Part shown: positions 36,370 through 49,151 of the stretch, one piece after another | Numbering within the stretch: the first letter of the stretch is position 1 | Layout of the letters: each line of letters begins with the position of its first letter | NCBI GenBank assembly: GCA_013180625.2 | Contig: SNVD02008150.1 | Coordinates: 248,001-312,000, forward strand | Origin: Boswellia sacra | Taxonomy: Eukaryota > Streptophyta > Magnoliopsida > Sapindales > Burseraceae | Direction: 5' to 3' | Length of the DNA stretch: 64,000 nucleotides | Position numbers and translations under genes: made by a program | Notes under the pieces: generated by a model | Seen by the model: the letters and a program-made list of their open reading frames with translations, nothing else | The model's database searches: none | Told to the model about the DNA's origin: nothing

Positions 36370-36742
36370 GTGGTACTATATCTGTAAAATGGTTTGATGT
36401 TTTTGCCTTTTTGGGAAAAAAATCTGATTGTGAACGAACTTGGCCAAATATATGAAATATGCAAGTGAGGGTATTAATTCTTTTCTTAGCTTGGGAAATT
36501 GACGATAATAGTTCTTTTCTTTGTTTGGGAAGATTACTTATTCTGTCTTTAATTCCATTACAAGTTACTTTAAATATGCAAGTTTAGCCTCCAAGTTAAT
36601 TAACAGTAAAACCAACCTTCCAACCCACGGAGGAACTATTCCTGCCATTTCCCCCAATACGGATTCTCCTCCTGCCCCTTGACCTATCAAAACTGCTTGT
36701 GCTAAAAAATTAAAAGAAATTAAAAAAAAAAGTATATTTACA
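36370..36742. other. Upstream region of the NB-LRR gene
   Basis: This presumably contains the NB-LRR promoter (minus strand). No distinct motif stands out. The left end of the first solo LTR begins at 36748. Confidence 0.4.
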
Positions 36743-36747
36743 CCTTG

Positions 36748-39700
36748 TGTAACATCCCAAATTTTTACCAGGGCCATGAACTTATTATATTACAATATAT
36801 ATATATATATGTTAATTTGTACATGTTTGTACTTAATTAGTATTGCAAATGAATAAAGATTGGGGGAGGAAATGGAGAAATTACGAAATTGGAGGCCTTA
36901 ACATAGATTTCCTATGTGTGGATATGTATAAAAAGGGGGAGGGACTCAAATTCTCTGGACAATTCATCCTCCAATTCTGCCATGGAATCAAGATGGAGAG
37001 GAAAGAAGCAAGAAGCCAAGAGGTAAAAACTCACTTCTCTCTCTAGCTCTAGCTATATACATACAATTATGTGATGGTTTATTGTCGTTTGTGATATTTC
37101 ATGTTAGGCATATGCTGGAAGTTGCTAGAAAAACATGAATTAGTGTGAGGTATGTAAGAATTTAGAGATTTGATGATGTTAGGAAGCTAGAAATGAAGTG
37201 TGAGTTGAATTCCTGCAGAGTTATTTTTCTGAATAGTGCTCGGTTAGAAAATTCTCATAAATTATACGGCTGGTTGCTAGCTTTGAAATTGTTATATAGT
37301 AAACTAGCCATGTCAAGGAGTTCATAGATTTTTTAACTCAAAAATTCGAAGTAGGTGAATTTTGGTGAATTTTTGAAGTTCTGGTTCAAAAATGTTAATT
37401 CCTTTGTTTTAAAAGAGGGTATGGAGAATGAACTCGAATTGAGGGGGAAAATCTTCATCAAATTCCTCGATTTTTTATATGCAAACCCTTGGATGTGTTT
37501 TCTATTAGATTGTAAATTTTTATGATTTTTGGAGTTGTGTATGAATTGTTGTAAATTTTCAAATCTGGACTTATAAAACTGAGAATGTTAATTTCCGTAG
37601 CAGAGTTTGTGAAGTAAATTTCATTTGACTGACTTAAACTCCTTGGAAAATCATGATTTTTGGTGAAATTCCTTTTATATGTGTCTAGTTTTATACTAGA
37701 AAGTTTGGTAGAGATTTGATTATTGTCGGATTTTATAAAATTCTTCCAAGTTGCATTGTTCAGTGGAGAGGCCTGCAGACAGATTTTTTGAGTGAATGAA
37801 ATTATGGGTTTCTAAGAGATACATGGCCTTAATTTGACTCAATAAAATTCATGGGACATAATGTATGTGATTACTTGAATTCCATGAAATTTGGTGATGA
37901 TTAGAGTAAATACCATTTTGTCATAATTATTCCACCCAAAAGTGTATAATAGTGAGTTTTCTATGATGTTATTGGTTGAGTGACGTGTCACTAACCTTTA
38001 CGAAGTTCAATGACTTCTAGGTGGAAAGCACAATCAAGAGCAAAAGCTAATTAGTAAGTAAGCTAAACCCGTTCTGAGGACACAATAAAATTGTTATTAT
38101 GCTTCATGTGATACTTACGTAATGTGACGTTGCTAAATGTTAGTATTATAGCAATCAAATGATGTGGTTGTGACGACTGGAAAGCTTGACCTTGAATTTG
38201 TGAAATGAGATGGAAGTGTGATCTTAAGCATTGAATGTGATGTGCTGTGTTAGATATGAAGCTTAATTTATAACTTTGCTTATGAGTTTGAATGTGAAGG
38301 ATGATAAGGAAAACATGAATTGTGATATGATTTGTAAAGATGATACCATTATGTGCTTTTAAATGTAGGATGCTATATTGTAGGGGTAACCCTAAAGTTG
38401 TCTTATTGAATGTTTGAATGTGTGAGTGACATTGATTGAGAAGACTTGTTAGAGCCTTAATCATAACATTGAGATGTGAATTGTGATATGTGAAGGCATC
38501 CATTAATGTGTGATGTGATATGAATTCGAAATTGCATGCCAAAGCCTATGGGATTCTATTGAATGTTTAATGTGTAACTCAGGTTTGAAGGTTTTACACC
38601 ACAAAGTCACACATGCTTGAGAAGCTACTAACCGCGTTATGGGTTGGATTGTGGAAGTGTCCGCCCAAAGTTAGTGGACACGTTCCAGGCTAAAGTGAGA
38701 CTGAGATGTCTGTAAAACAAAACCATGAGGCAGGGGGTAATAAGGATCTGAGCTCGTTGGGGACCTAAGCCCAGTCCCGTAAGTCCAAAGTGGACAATGG
38801 GCTAGCTTCAATATGTGATTATGTGTGTTATATGAATCCTTAAGGCTTTATGTGATTAAGTGTGATTATCTGAATGAGGGGAGGTTCGAACAATGTGTTT
38901 CCTATCATAGGATTCGGTAGCATGAGACTGGTATCCCCTAGATTGTCGGACTAGCGTCAAAATTTGTGTAAATGTGCTATGTGTATGTATGTATATCATT
39001 AAGTCTTTTACAGGCAAAAGATTGATTTTGAGTAAGGCCATTTGAAAATGAAAATGAACTTATAGTTATGTGTGAAACTAATGGCCTAAAAGAAGCAAAT
39101 GTGACATGAGCTACGTTCATATGTATGCATGTTTGTATGTGTATGTATGTTTGTATGTGTATGTGATATGTGGATGCATGTTCATGAAAATTTGTGATAT
39201 AAGCTTAGCCCGAAGGAGGCGTATGCAGAATGATAAGATATATTTGTATACGTGTATATGTGTGAAGATGCATTTGTATGATATGAATTGCCCAAGAGAC
39301 ATGTAGGAGATGAGATGGGCACCTTGTGTGTGTGTGTGTGTTTGAATTGAATGGCCTAGGAAAGGCATGTGTGAATTGTGTAAGGGGTAGAAATGAGCCA
39401 AAGAGTATAGGCCAAGATAAGGAATCAGCATAGGAGCACCATATGTCGCACGGGAGCGCAAAGCTGCGAAATGAATATCAGCCACGGCAAAATATGGTGC
39501 AAGAGCGCGGAAGTAATGTTGCAGGAGCGCCAAACTAGAATAGGGAATTGGTAGGAAACCCGAAACTTGGCACCGCCGCGCCAGTCATCTCTCGCAGGAG
39601 CGCGATTGTTAGTTTTTTGCAGTGATTTTAGACATCTGGAACAAGTAACTAGTGACTTACAATTTAAGAAATTGTTACTTGTTCAACAAGCATGACTGGA

Positions 39701-39922
39701 GTTCACTCTTTTGTTCGATTTTTTTCATGTTTGATGGAAATATTGCATTCAAGTAGCTTACTTACTGAGTTATATACTCATTAAATTTTCTTGTATGCCT
39801 CAGGTGATAAATATTACTCAGATTAAGGAGAAATTTTGGCAGGACTATAGTAAAGTTCCCTTGACGTGCATAGGCCGCTGCGATGATATATGTGTATTGA
39901 GTACCGTTAAGGGAGTATTACA
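36748..39922 (+). mobile_element. Solo LTR-like element, first copy (about 3.2 kb)
   Basis: It begins TGTAACATCCCAAATTTT and ends GGGAGTATTACA, the kind of ends seen on plant Ty3/gypsy LTRs. Flanks CCTTG (36743-36747) and CCTAG (39923-39927) differ by one base, consistent with an old 5-bp duplication. Close relatives of its 5' part, middle and 3' part (TTACTGAGT, ATACTCATTA, CCTCAGGT) recur in the same order in 40276-45778. There is no protein domain and no tRNA primer site. Short open frames inside are not supported. Confidence 0.65.
39119..39170. repeat. (TATG)n-rich microsatellite
   Basis: Variants of TATGTATG and TTTGTATG run for about 50 bases inside the first solo LTR-like element. A TG dinucleotide run follows at about 39326-39340. 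Confidence 0.8.
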
Positions 39923-40942
39923 CCTAGATAGATACTATAATTTGCATTCATATTTAATAGATTATATTTAATTAAGTTACTATAAATGAGTTTAAAAAGA
40001 GCATCAATTTCCTATCTAACATTTTTGAAAGTTATATAAAGGATTCCATGAAGTTAATTGCTAACCGAAGGGGGAAAATAATTTGATGAATATGTGAATA
40101 TATAGAAATAACAAGCTATTTATTTTATAATTTTACCATTCTTTGTATAAATATATGCTGGAATATGTGGCTTGTTGCCTAATTCAAGTTTGACTTCTAC
40201 GTGCAACAGAAAAAATAGAATGATGAGGAAATTATAGTTATTAAATAAATAAAAAATCTTACTTCTAACTAGAAATGTGACATCCCAAATTTTAAGTAAG
40301 TTTAACTTACATGTATATTGTAAAAATATGTATTATTAACATTATGAGGTGTGTATGTGTGTGTGTGTGTGTGTGTCTATATATATATGGAGAGGGATGA
40401 AATTATATAAGAGATGGAAGGGTGTGAGTGAAAAGCTACGAAAGTTTAAGGGCTTAATTGAAATTGTTGTTGTGTGATATATATCTATAAAACATGGGAT
40501 AACTCTAGAAAATTCATTTTTCTCCCATTTCTCTCTGAAACATCCAGCACACTCTCTCCCTATTTCTCCTCAATTTTTCCATGGAATCAAGAGCAGAGGA
40601 AGGAAACATCCATGTGGCAAATTTTGCCATGTCAGCATCATTGAATTAAGAGGGAGAAGTCTCAATGGCGGGAATTCTTGTTCTATTAGTATTCCTTCTT
40701 TGAATCTAATTCAAATTTGAATTGATGTGTTGAATGGAGTTATTAAACAGTTTTTTTTTTGGAAAGGAAAGTCATTAATTTTTGTTGAAAATCAGAAATT
40801 CCTTAAAAATCAGCCTAGTATATAACAAACAGTTTCTAGGCTTCTCACGTTCATATAATCCCTCATCCACAATTGCTTCCCTGTCCTGCATCGTGCTCTC
40901 TATTTTTGTTCTGCAAAACCTTCTACAGTTTAAACCCTAGCT

Positions 40943-42891
40943 ATGGCAACCTCAAACTCGACTATCAGTGCTTCTTCTTCAAGCGGCTCCAATCACAACA
41001 GTAGTGACAGCAGTCAGTCGTCTCCTATGTAACACAAATAGGCAACGAGTGCAGTCGATCCAGCCATCAACGAGGACGAACAAGTGCCAGTGAAGAAGAT
41101 TAAGGAGAAGGTCAAGCCGAAATACAACAAATTTCTCACTGCTGCAGTTAAACAAAAGTTTGATAAGATCACTTCACAGAGGAAGCTATAGTTAGAGAGG
41201 CTTGTGAAACTCTCGGACTTCAACTCATATGGTGTCAGTGAGATGATTGAGTCCAATTACTGGACTCGAACGGTATCAAACTTTCTTCCTCCTGTAAAAA
41301 CTTTGATTTAGGAATTCTATACTAATATTTCAAATACCATTGATGATCCTAAGAGTTTTCATTACCATAAGGTTTACTGCCGAGGGAAGTTTGTGAAATT
41401 CTCTCCTAATGTCATAAACTCTTTTCTGGATATTCCAATAGGAAGCATGCATTCTGTAGATGAAAAGTATAACTTGGCTGAAATAGTTAAGGAAGTCACT
41501 AGTCGAACAGATATCGAATGAAAACCTAGAGATGGTCTTGACCAGAAATATCTTAGGAAGAAATACCGAGTGTTACAAAAGATAACCCAGTTTAATTGGC
41601 TTCCTTCTTCCCATCAAAATCAAATTCGGGAAGATAGAATAAAACTTCTCTTTTGTTTAGGAACTAATAGACCAATAAACTTTGGACTGTTAACATATAG
41701 AACAATTGTTCAAATTGCTTCCTATCACTCGGATTACTACTTGCTTGTGTTCCCTTGCTTGATACAAGGCATAATTACTCAAAACAACATTCCTGTGAGC
41801 TCTAGTGAACAAACTGAAATTCTGTCTAAGTCCATTACCAAAGGATTCCTTCAAAGATTGCATCATCAAACTGATTTGCCTGCACCTGAATCTAAACCCA
41901 CGAGAGTCAGGAAAAATCAATTGAAATTTGTTGAAGAAAAACTTGAATTGATCAATTCTGCTTTGACAGATATTCTGCAGGATTTGAAAGACATCAAACA
42001 AAAGCAATCTATGTTGGAAGCTTAGTTTCTAGGATAGCCTCGGACCATAGCACCACACTCTATGGAACCTGAACCTGAATATGTGATTCCAGAAACACCA
42101 GCAACTGTTATACCAGAAGTCACTGAACCACAACCTGGGAAAGAAACTCAAATTCCATCAAGTCCTGCTACACAGCCTATTGTTAAGAAAGACAGAATAG
42201 TAGCACAAAAGTCAAAAGAAAAATCAAACAGGGCTACTGTCAAGGGATATAACAGGAAGGGAAAGAAGAAGCTTAAAGTGGTGAAGAAATCATCTGATCA
42301 GAAGAAGTAGAAATCAGACAAAATTACTCCCACTTTGCAAGATGAATATGATTCAGATGTACCAACAAAAACAGATTCTGGAATGAAACAAACCTCACCA
42401 CTTGCTGAGAAAGAATCCCTGGCTATTCCTATCTCTGCAGCAGCTGAAGAAGAATCTCATCCGCCGTCACCCCCTCTTCCTGCAACTGAGTCACCAGTTC
42501 CATCTTCTCAACTACCTGCTCAAACCACTAAAACAAGTGCAGAAAGAATCGAGAGGGAGATATGCCGAGTCGTTGCTGAAGTTACTACCACTTCATCAGA
42601 TACAATTAAAGCTCCTCTAGCACCAGCTCCTTCTGCACCCACAGCACCAGTTGCAACTCAACCAGACCAAGTTCCATCTGATTAGCCAACCTCTACTCCT
42701 AAGAGCAGGGTTAAACATGTGGCTTGCAAATCTGTCAAACGCCCTGGTAGGTCTACCTCCCCACCTGTTAGAAAGTCTCCCAAACTAAGTTTTTGGCTAC
42801 TTATGCTGAAATCAAAGGGGAGAAGATCACATCAAAGGGGACAATGTGACAACTTGGCTGGCCGATTCTATTGCTGAACTTTATTTTGCTT
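40943..42891 (+). pseudogene. Plant transposon-type (gag-like) protein gene with nine stops
   Basis: One frame runs from ATG 40943 (MATSNSTISASSSS) to beyond 42685 without a frameshift. It is cut by nine stops: TAA 41030; TAG 41039, 41189, 41309, 42023, 42035, 42308 and 42683; TGA 41519. The middle (about 41240-41880; EFYTNISNTIDDPKS, KVYCRGKFVKFSPNVINSF, KYLRKKYRVLQK) resembles the 'putative plant transposon protein' domain found in plant retroelements. The rest is Pro/Ser/Lys-rich and low-complexity. No reverse transcriptase, integrase or protease was seen, so it is a non-autonomous or truncated element. The stop pattern suggests C-to-T decay of CAG codons. Confidence 0.7.
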
Positions 42892-43362
42892 ACTGGACTA
42901 TTTTTATTTTGATGTCATTTCTGTTATTACTCATCTTATTCTCTCTACTTACTAATTTTGTCTTTGTGTTACTTGTTCTTCAAAGGAATAAATAAGAAGT
43001 GAGGAGGAGAATGCACTATCTTTTATGTGTTGTGTGCACTTGAATGGCTTGCTGCATTGTGTCAATCTGTCCCAGAAAATTGAATGAATGTCGTATATGA
43101 TTTTGAATGCAGCTGTGTTTGACATATATTTTCATTTGTTCTACAAATGAGTTTGAGTGTTATTGTGAAACTTCACTTAGTACATTGCTTAGTCATATAT
43201 CTTGTGATAGTGTGCTGTTATGAGATTCACAATAGCTTTCTGATTATTTCTTTGCACGAGATATTTGTCTGTCTTATGGTTCATAATAACTTTCAGTGAT
43301 ATCTAACTTATCATGTGTTGTTCTTAGGTGCTTTCATCATAAGTTGCCAAAAATGAGGAGAT

Positions 43363-44249
43363 TGTTGGTGTTAACGTAAACATGTGACATGCACATGTTC
43401 AAGTATTTTGGTTAACTTGTGATAAAAATAAGAAAAGCATTTTGATTCCTATTTTACTGTTTCTAGATAATTGTTATAGGAAGTATTTTGATTCACAATA
43501 AATATCTTTATAGATCAGGATAATATTTCTTGTATCCTAATCAAAATAGGAGGATAGTTAATATGTCCTTATTACTTTAGGAGATTAACTATAAACACTT
43601 CCTATTTTATTTTATCTTAATCCTAATGTGATCTTAATTGAGATCCTTATAGGACTTTTAGGAAGATTGCTTCAAGACCTCTCAATATATATAAAAGTCG
43701 GCATACAGAACAGAGAGAGTGTCTTTGCGCATAAGAGATTTTTGTTATTGATCACGGCATTCCATGACTTCATAGAAGAAAGCTTTAATGCAAAGGAATG
43801 TTTTTATTACTTTGAATTATTGAGTCTTTGGTCTCATGTATGAGAGTAAAAATAGTACATGATTTGTTGATTAAGTCTGAGTGAGTTAGTAGACACTTAG
43901 GGAAACTTGAGGGTTGAGTGTTTATGTAATTCTGTGTCAGACATCGGGTGTTATGTATAAGTTAACAGTGTTCTGTTAAGTTATCTGAGACAAAGAGTGA
44001 GCAGTGTCACTAGTATTTAGGATCTTTGCGAAGATTTTGTTTATCAAAGATTAGGTCTGTGTGTGAGAGTGAGTAAGCACTATAAAATATCCTAAAGATT
44101 TTACAAACAAGAGCATAGTGAATTGTAGCTCTATAGCTGTCCGTGGATGTAAGTTTTTATAACCGAACCAAGTAAAAAATCTTCCCGTGTTGATTTACAT
44201 TATAGTTTACTGTGTTGTTATTTATAACTGCATACCTCCAGAACTTTCA
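43363..44249 (+). mobile_element. 3' LTR of the nested retroelement
   Basis: It starts TGTTGGTGTTAACG directly after a purine-rich tract AAAAATGAGGAGAT and ends ACCTCCAGAACTTTCA, giving TG...CA ends and about 887 bases. The host LTR sequence resumes a few bases later. No matching 5' LTR was found upstream of 40943, so the nested element appears truncated at its 5' side. Confidence 0.65.
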
Positions 44250-45778
44250 AAAGTGAACTGCAATATTATGATGTGTGAAGGCATGTATCATGTGTGATGT
44301 GTTATGAATTTGAAATTACATGCCAAGCCCATGGGAATATATGGAATGTCAAATGTGAAATGTGATACCGTTGAATGCTAGCATTATGGTGAATGAATTG
44401 TGATAAGTTGTGACTGGGTTAGAAGCTTGACACGAAGCTTCATTTATGTGACTGAAATGCGAAATGTGATATGTGAGTGAAAACTTATTGTAGAGCTTCA
44501 CTTATATAACTGAATGTGAAAACTGATATGTGAGTGGCATGCCGCAACTTAGGATATTTGGCTCTCATAGCTTGAGGGGAGGTCTGGATCATGTGTTTCC
44601 CTATATGAGATTGGGCAGCATAGGCCTGGTATCACCCGGATTGTCAGACTAGCCTTGAGTTATTTCAAGTGTAGACATCTCTGTGTATATGTACTATTCC
44701 ATATGGCAGGATAGAGTCCAGCAGGACTATGTGGCTGTCACCTTTGAGTGATAACAGATTCGTGCAATGTGAGAATGTGATAAATACTCACTGCGATGAT
44801 GCTTTGCCTACAGATGCCGTCAATGGGTGGCTATGTGATATGGGCGCACATATGTGATCTGTCTATAATATGATAAGTCCTACCTTGATTAGAGAGCATT
44901 GTTCCTAAGTATCTGTGACTGTACTATGGAAGCTTCGAAAATTATGTGAAATGGATATCCATATGAACAATGTAGCTAGCTTGTGAAACTCATGTGTGAA
45001 TGATTTATGTGTTTATGAGAGCACATGAGGATGTGATAGACTTGTGGAAAGTTTATTTGTAAACGAGACATGTGTATATAAATGGGTGTATGTGATGAGC
45101 TTTGACATGGAAAAAGCCATGTTTGAATACCCATAGACAGGTATTTATGGAATTAGAAATGTGACTGGATAAGAGAGTAATTGGTCTAGGAAATTGGCCA
45201 ATGATACAGGGTTGGCGCAGGAGTACCATTAAATGGTATAGGAGCGCATCTTTAACCGACCTAATGAGGTATAGGCAGAGGAATGGCGTCTTTGTGCCAT
45301 ATCTTTCGCGCTGGAGCACCACTGGCAACGACTCAAGTAAGAGAGAATAGAGAGTTGGCGCAGGAGCGTGAAACTGAAATTTACAACGGATTAGAAATCA
45401 GAAACTTGGCACCACCATGCCAGTTTCCTCGCACAGAGACGCAATCCTTAAACGATGAAATCGGTTTTCTGACTTTCTTAACAAGGCACTGGTGGCTTGC
45501 ATATCAAGAAATGAACAGTAGTTAGTTATTTATGAAATAAGTATTAAATAGTAGTCATATTCTGAAATGGTTGTCGCCATTAATTGTTTTATTTTGAGTG
45601 TTACGCCTATTTTTATAATTCTAGCTGCTTACTGAGTTTCATACTCATTAGTCTGTTGTGTACCTCAGGTAATTGATCAGCTAAAGATTAAGGGAGGATT
45701 TCAGCATAGCGACGACTGTGTTCCCTTGGCAAGCTCTTTTCTGCTGCAATATTACTATATCGGGTGCGGGGTGTGACA

Positions 45779-47496
45779 AGAAGGTATCTACATAGACCTA
45801 TAAATATAGAAGTTGAGAATCAATTCTAAGTTTGAGAGAGGGACAATACATAAATAGCTAACCAAAATAAACACCCTAAAAGAGACACAAGAGATTGTTA
45901 AACAATAACAGGGTTAGGCAAGTGAAATAGGGAATAGTTTCAAGGCTCCACTAGTATTAAGTATCAGATAGAGCGCCAAGTTATTTTATCTCCTCATTTG
46001 TGAATGTAGGCAAATGATGCCAAACCACGTTAAAGATTGTGTCCCTTTATCACGTGTGTGATTTATTTTCACTAAACATCAATCTTAATAACTCATATGT
46101 TTCCACATAACTGCTTACAATAATTTGACGGTTTCATATGATAGAAGTGTTTGTAATGACTTTCTTTCAAAAGGAAAATGCTATAAGCACCTTAAAGAAA
46201 ATAAAAATTTTAAAAATTCGTGTACGAGTTTTGAAAATGTTAATATAGAAGTCGTAAATCAAACAAAAAGTTATAAATGTCATAAATACATATGTATAAG
46301 TTGTGAATAGACATATAGAAGTTGTAAATCTACTTATACTTTTTTTAACTATTACAAATTTTATGTATTCATTTACAATTTTTTTATAATTTTTTACAAC
46401 TTTTATTTGATGAGGTATCCATACCTATAAGGTACTGTAGAATGACCCATTTTTTAAAAAGGTTAGATAAGAACATAATTTTTACATTGCAAAACACATA
46501 TACCATGAAAATAATTTTTTCATTGCAAAAAACATATACCATGAAAATGAAATACTAATAACAAATCAAGTGAATACTAAAACGATTTTAATAAAATATA
46601 AATGACACTGATTTGGCATAATATCCATTGTATTGGGAATCACACCCACAGTAATGGAGACAAAAATTTCTTCAAGGGGACCCAATTTGAAAGAGTGATG
46701 GACTTAAGTTCTTCCAACTCTTGTATGGCTTACAACTAGCAAGTTTCTCTCTTTTAGTCATTGAAGACTTAATTAACTTTCAATTAGCTTTAGAAAGATG
46801 TTATCATTGAAGTTCTACAAAATTTCTTTCTAAGCCCATTTCCTTAATATATATTAGATCATTCTAAAACCATCTTTATTTAAAGGAATATTCACGTTTG
46901 CATTTCTCCCTTCAGGTTAAGCATAAATTAAAGTTTTCCCTTGAGAGATCAAATATTTCAAGATGTCCTTTGATTTCAATCGCAAGTCATTAACTTAATC
47001 GGTGAAAGGATAAAATCAAAAACAAATTTACATGGATAAAAATAATTTATAAAGGTCAGAGAGAAAAAGTCAGATAACAATAAAAGTTGGTTGCCACGTC
47101 ACCAAAACTGGAGTTAAATAATAAAACTAACTGAGGTAGTTTGCTTGACTCATTTTCAATAATAATGTTATCAAGTCATATAAAATTTAAATTATATGAA
47201 TATTATAAATTTAATATTATTTTTTTAATAATATTATATTTTTAATATTTATATAATATAAAATCTATAATATGATATGACAGTTAAATAACATAATCTT
47301 TAAGATATAATTTTTTTTTATTTTTTTTATTTTTTTTTAATAAATTTTCGTCGTATAAATCATCAAATCATATTATAGAATTTAGTTTATATAACTATTG
47401 TAAGTTTTAAGTTCCTCTTTTTACTTTAACTTCGTTTTGCACTAGAAAAATATATATATATATATCAAAGACTTTGTCTTGCACTTGAACACAAAA
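45779..47496. other. Intergenic AT-rich sequence
   Basis: No gene is visible. 46120-46440 carries phrases such as AAGTTATAAATG and TTGTAAATC similar to those around the SINE at 28.2-28.6 kb, possibly a shared dispersed repeat. Confidence 0.4.
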
Positions 47497-47628
47497 TACG
47501 TCGTTTCTAGTACCGCCGCCGCATCTGGTTCTGGTGATGACACCGTCTACCTCTTCGATCTCTCCTCTTCCGCCGGAACCCTACCCCACCACCACTCTTC
47601 TTTATTCCAAAAGGATAGGAGATGTTGA
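47497..47628 (+). pseudogene. WD40 protein fragment, PAK1IP1-like
   Basis: One frame reads YVVSSTAAASGSGDDTVYLF, then DLSSSAGTLPHHHSS, before a TGA at 47626. ASGSGDDTVYLFDLS fits the end of a WD40 blade, and the whole recalls the N-terminal part of plant p21-activated-kinase-interacting protein 1-like proteins. The surroundings hold no further blade. The identification rests on about 35 residues. Confidence 0.4.
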
Positions 47629-49142
47629 GAGATTGGGTAGTTGTTGAGCGTGTAAAGAAGCAATGAGCCTAGATGATGGTGGCTTTCTAATGAGTTTTCG
47701 AAGACAAGAAGTAATAAGCCACACCGTACTCAGTTTGTCTTTCTCGTTTTATTGTTTGTTCAAAATAAAATTTGTTTTTTTCTTTCTTCTTCTTCTTTTT
47801 TTTTTTTTGCAAGTTGGGGTTTTGGGTTTGTCTCTTAATATGCTTGATATAACTATTTCTTTGATTGTAAGTTTTGTGAATTTCACCTTTTGGTTGTGAA
47901 TTTTCATGCTTTGGTTTGGTTTCTAGGGTTCGGAATTTTTGGGGCTTGTAGGTTTAATTTTTTTTTCAATTTAATTGTAATGATCTGATTTTTTTTTTTT
48001 TGTTGAGCTCAAAGAAAGAGAGAGAGAAAAAAAAGGAAGATAGATAAACAAAAAAAGGAAAAAAAAAAAAAGACTAGTTAGATTGTTTGGAATGCACAGA
48101 CAGAAAGGTAGCAATAGAAGAGATATTGAAGAGAAAAGGACAAATTTGAAGAGAAAGAGAGCAACGTGAAGAAGAAAGAAGATGAACAATAGTTGGCGTT
48201 GAATTTAATTTTATTTATATTATTATTTTATTATATTCACTTAAATGTATTTCAGTCATATTACGCACATTTTTTTTCTCTGTCCCAGTTATGTCATTGT
48301 CATCAGATGTTGCTTTATCGTTTAAGTTAACGTGGTTGGAAATTGAAATCAGGATACAATTTATAATATTATTTGATCTCTCAAGAAGGAACTTTTTCTG
48401 AAATAGGCACAATACGGTGATATATTTCCATTATTCCTTGTCTTAATTTCTTTGACAATTTTAGCCCTTTATATTTCAGTTTTTCAAATAACTTAATGGG
48501 TGCTTCAGTAGGTTAAGAAGCTTGCAAACTTTGTGTCTCAACAAGTTTGGTCGTTTCGGATGAAAATTGACCAAATCTTTTTTGATAGCTTTGTCCTTTG
48601 ATGTTTGCCAAAGCGTTATGACAAAACTATTTTTAAAAACTATAACGATATTACACGATTACAATTATATCTTAAAATCTATTTTTAAATTAAAAAGTAC
48701 AACAAAATATATAAAATTAAACAAGACTAAATACAGAGAAATCATACAAAAAATATTAATATAGAATATAGAATATTATAAAATAATATTCGCGTCAATA
48801 ATTATATTAATTGTGTTTTAATTTGTATTCGTATTAATCGTGTTTAACATATATATATATTATAAATGGATTCGTGTCATATTCATGTTTGTGGGTTGAA
48901 TGCCACGGACACGAATATGATACGATTATTAAATAAGTTGAAAATTTTGACAAAAACACGATTAAAATAAACTCAAATCCGCTAATTTTCATATCTTGTT
49001 CACGTGTCGTGATCCAAATTACCACCCTTAAATTCATGTCGCTCTCCAAAAGTAATAATAAATCATAATTGCACCCATAATTCTAAAATTCGTTTATATT
49101 GTCAAGTAATTAACCTTTAAATGGACTTTTCTTAAGCATTAA
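47629..49142. other. Intergenic sequence left of the large MULE
   Basis: No gene is supported. A long purine/pyrimidine-rich stretch occurs at 47780-48070. 48780-49035 (CGTATTAATCGTGTTTAAC to AAATTACCACCCTTAAA) looks like a dispersed repeat common in eudicot genomes, but I cannot name its family. Confidence 0.4.
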
Positions 49143-49151
49143 TATTATAAA
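49143..49151. repeat. Left 9-bp target duplication of the large MULE
   Basis: TATTATAAA, identical to 61984-61992 on the other side of the element. Confidence 0.95.

Larger units (their letters stand above)
40276..45778 (+). mobile_element. Solo LTR-like element, second copy, with a nested insertion
   Basis: It begins TGTGACATCCCAAATTTT and ends GGGGTGTGACA. Flanks AGAAA (40271-40275) and AGAAG (45779-45783) match at four of five bases. 40276 to about 40750 corresponds to the start of the first copy, and about 44260-45778 to 38470-39922 of it. The part between is replaced by a foreign retroelement (about 40751-44249), with roughly 1.2 kb of the LTR lost. The region around 45190-45430 has repeated AGGAGCG-type phrases also seen at 39430-39600. 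Confidence 0.65.

Noticed and set aside
38063..38542. A 159-codon minus-strand frame in the first solo LTR-like element
   Set aside because: His/Ile-rich low-complexity text that is not preserved in the related sequence at 44.3 kb.
36748..45778. One complete LTR retrotransposon with two LTRs and a 353-bp interior
   Set aside because: Each copy has its own near-matching 5-bp flank, the outer flanks do not match each other, and the spacer shows no primer site or polypurine tract.
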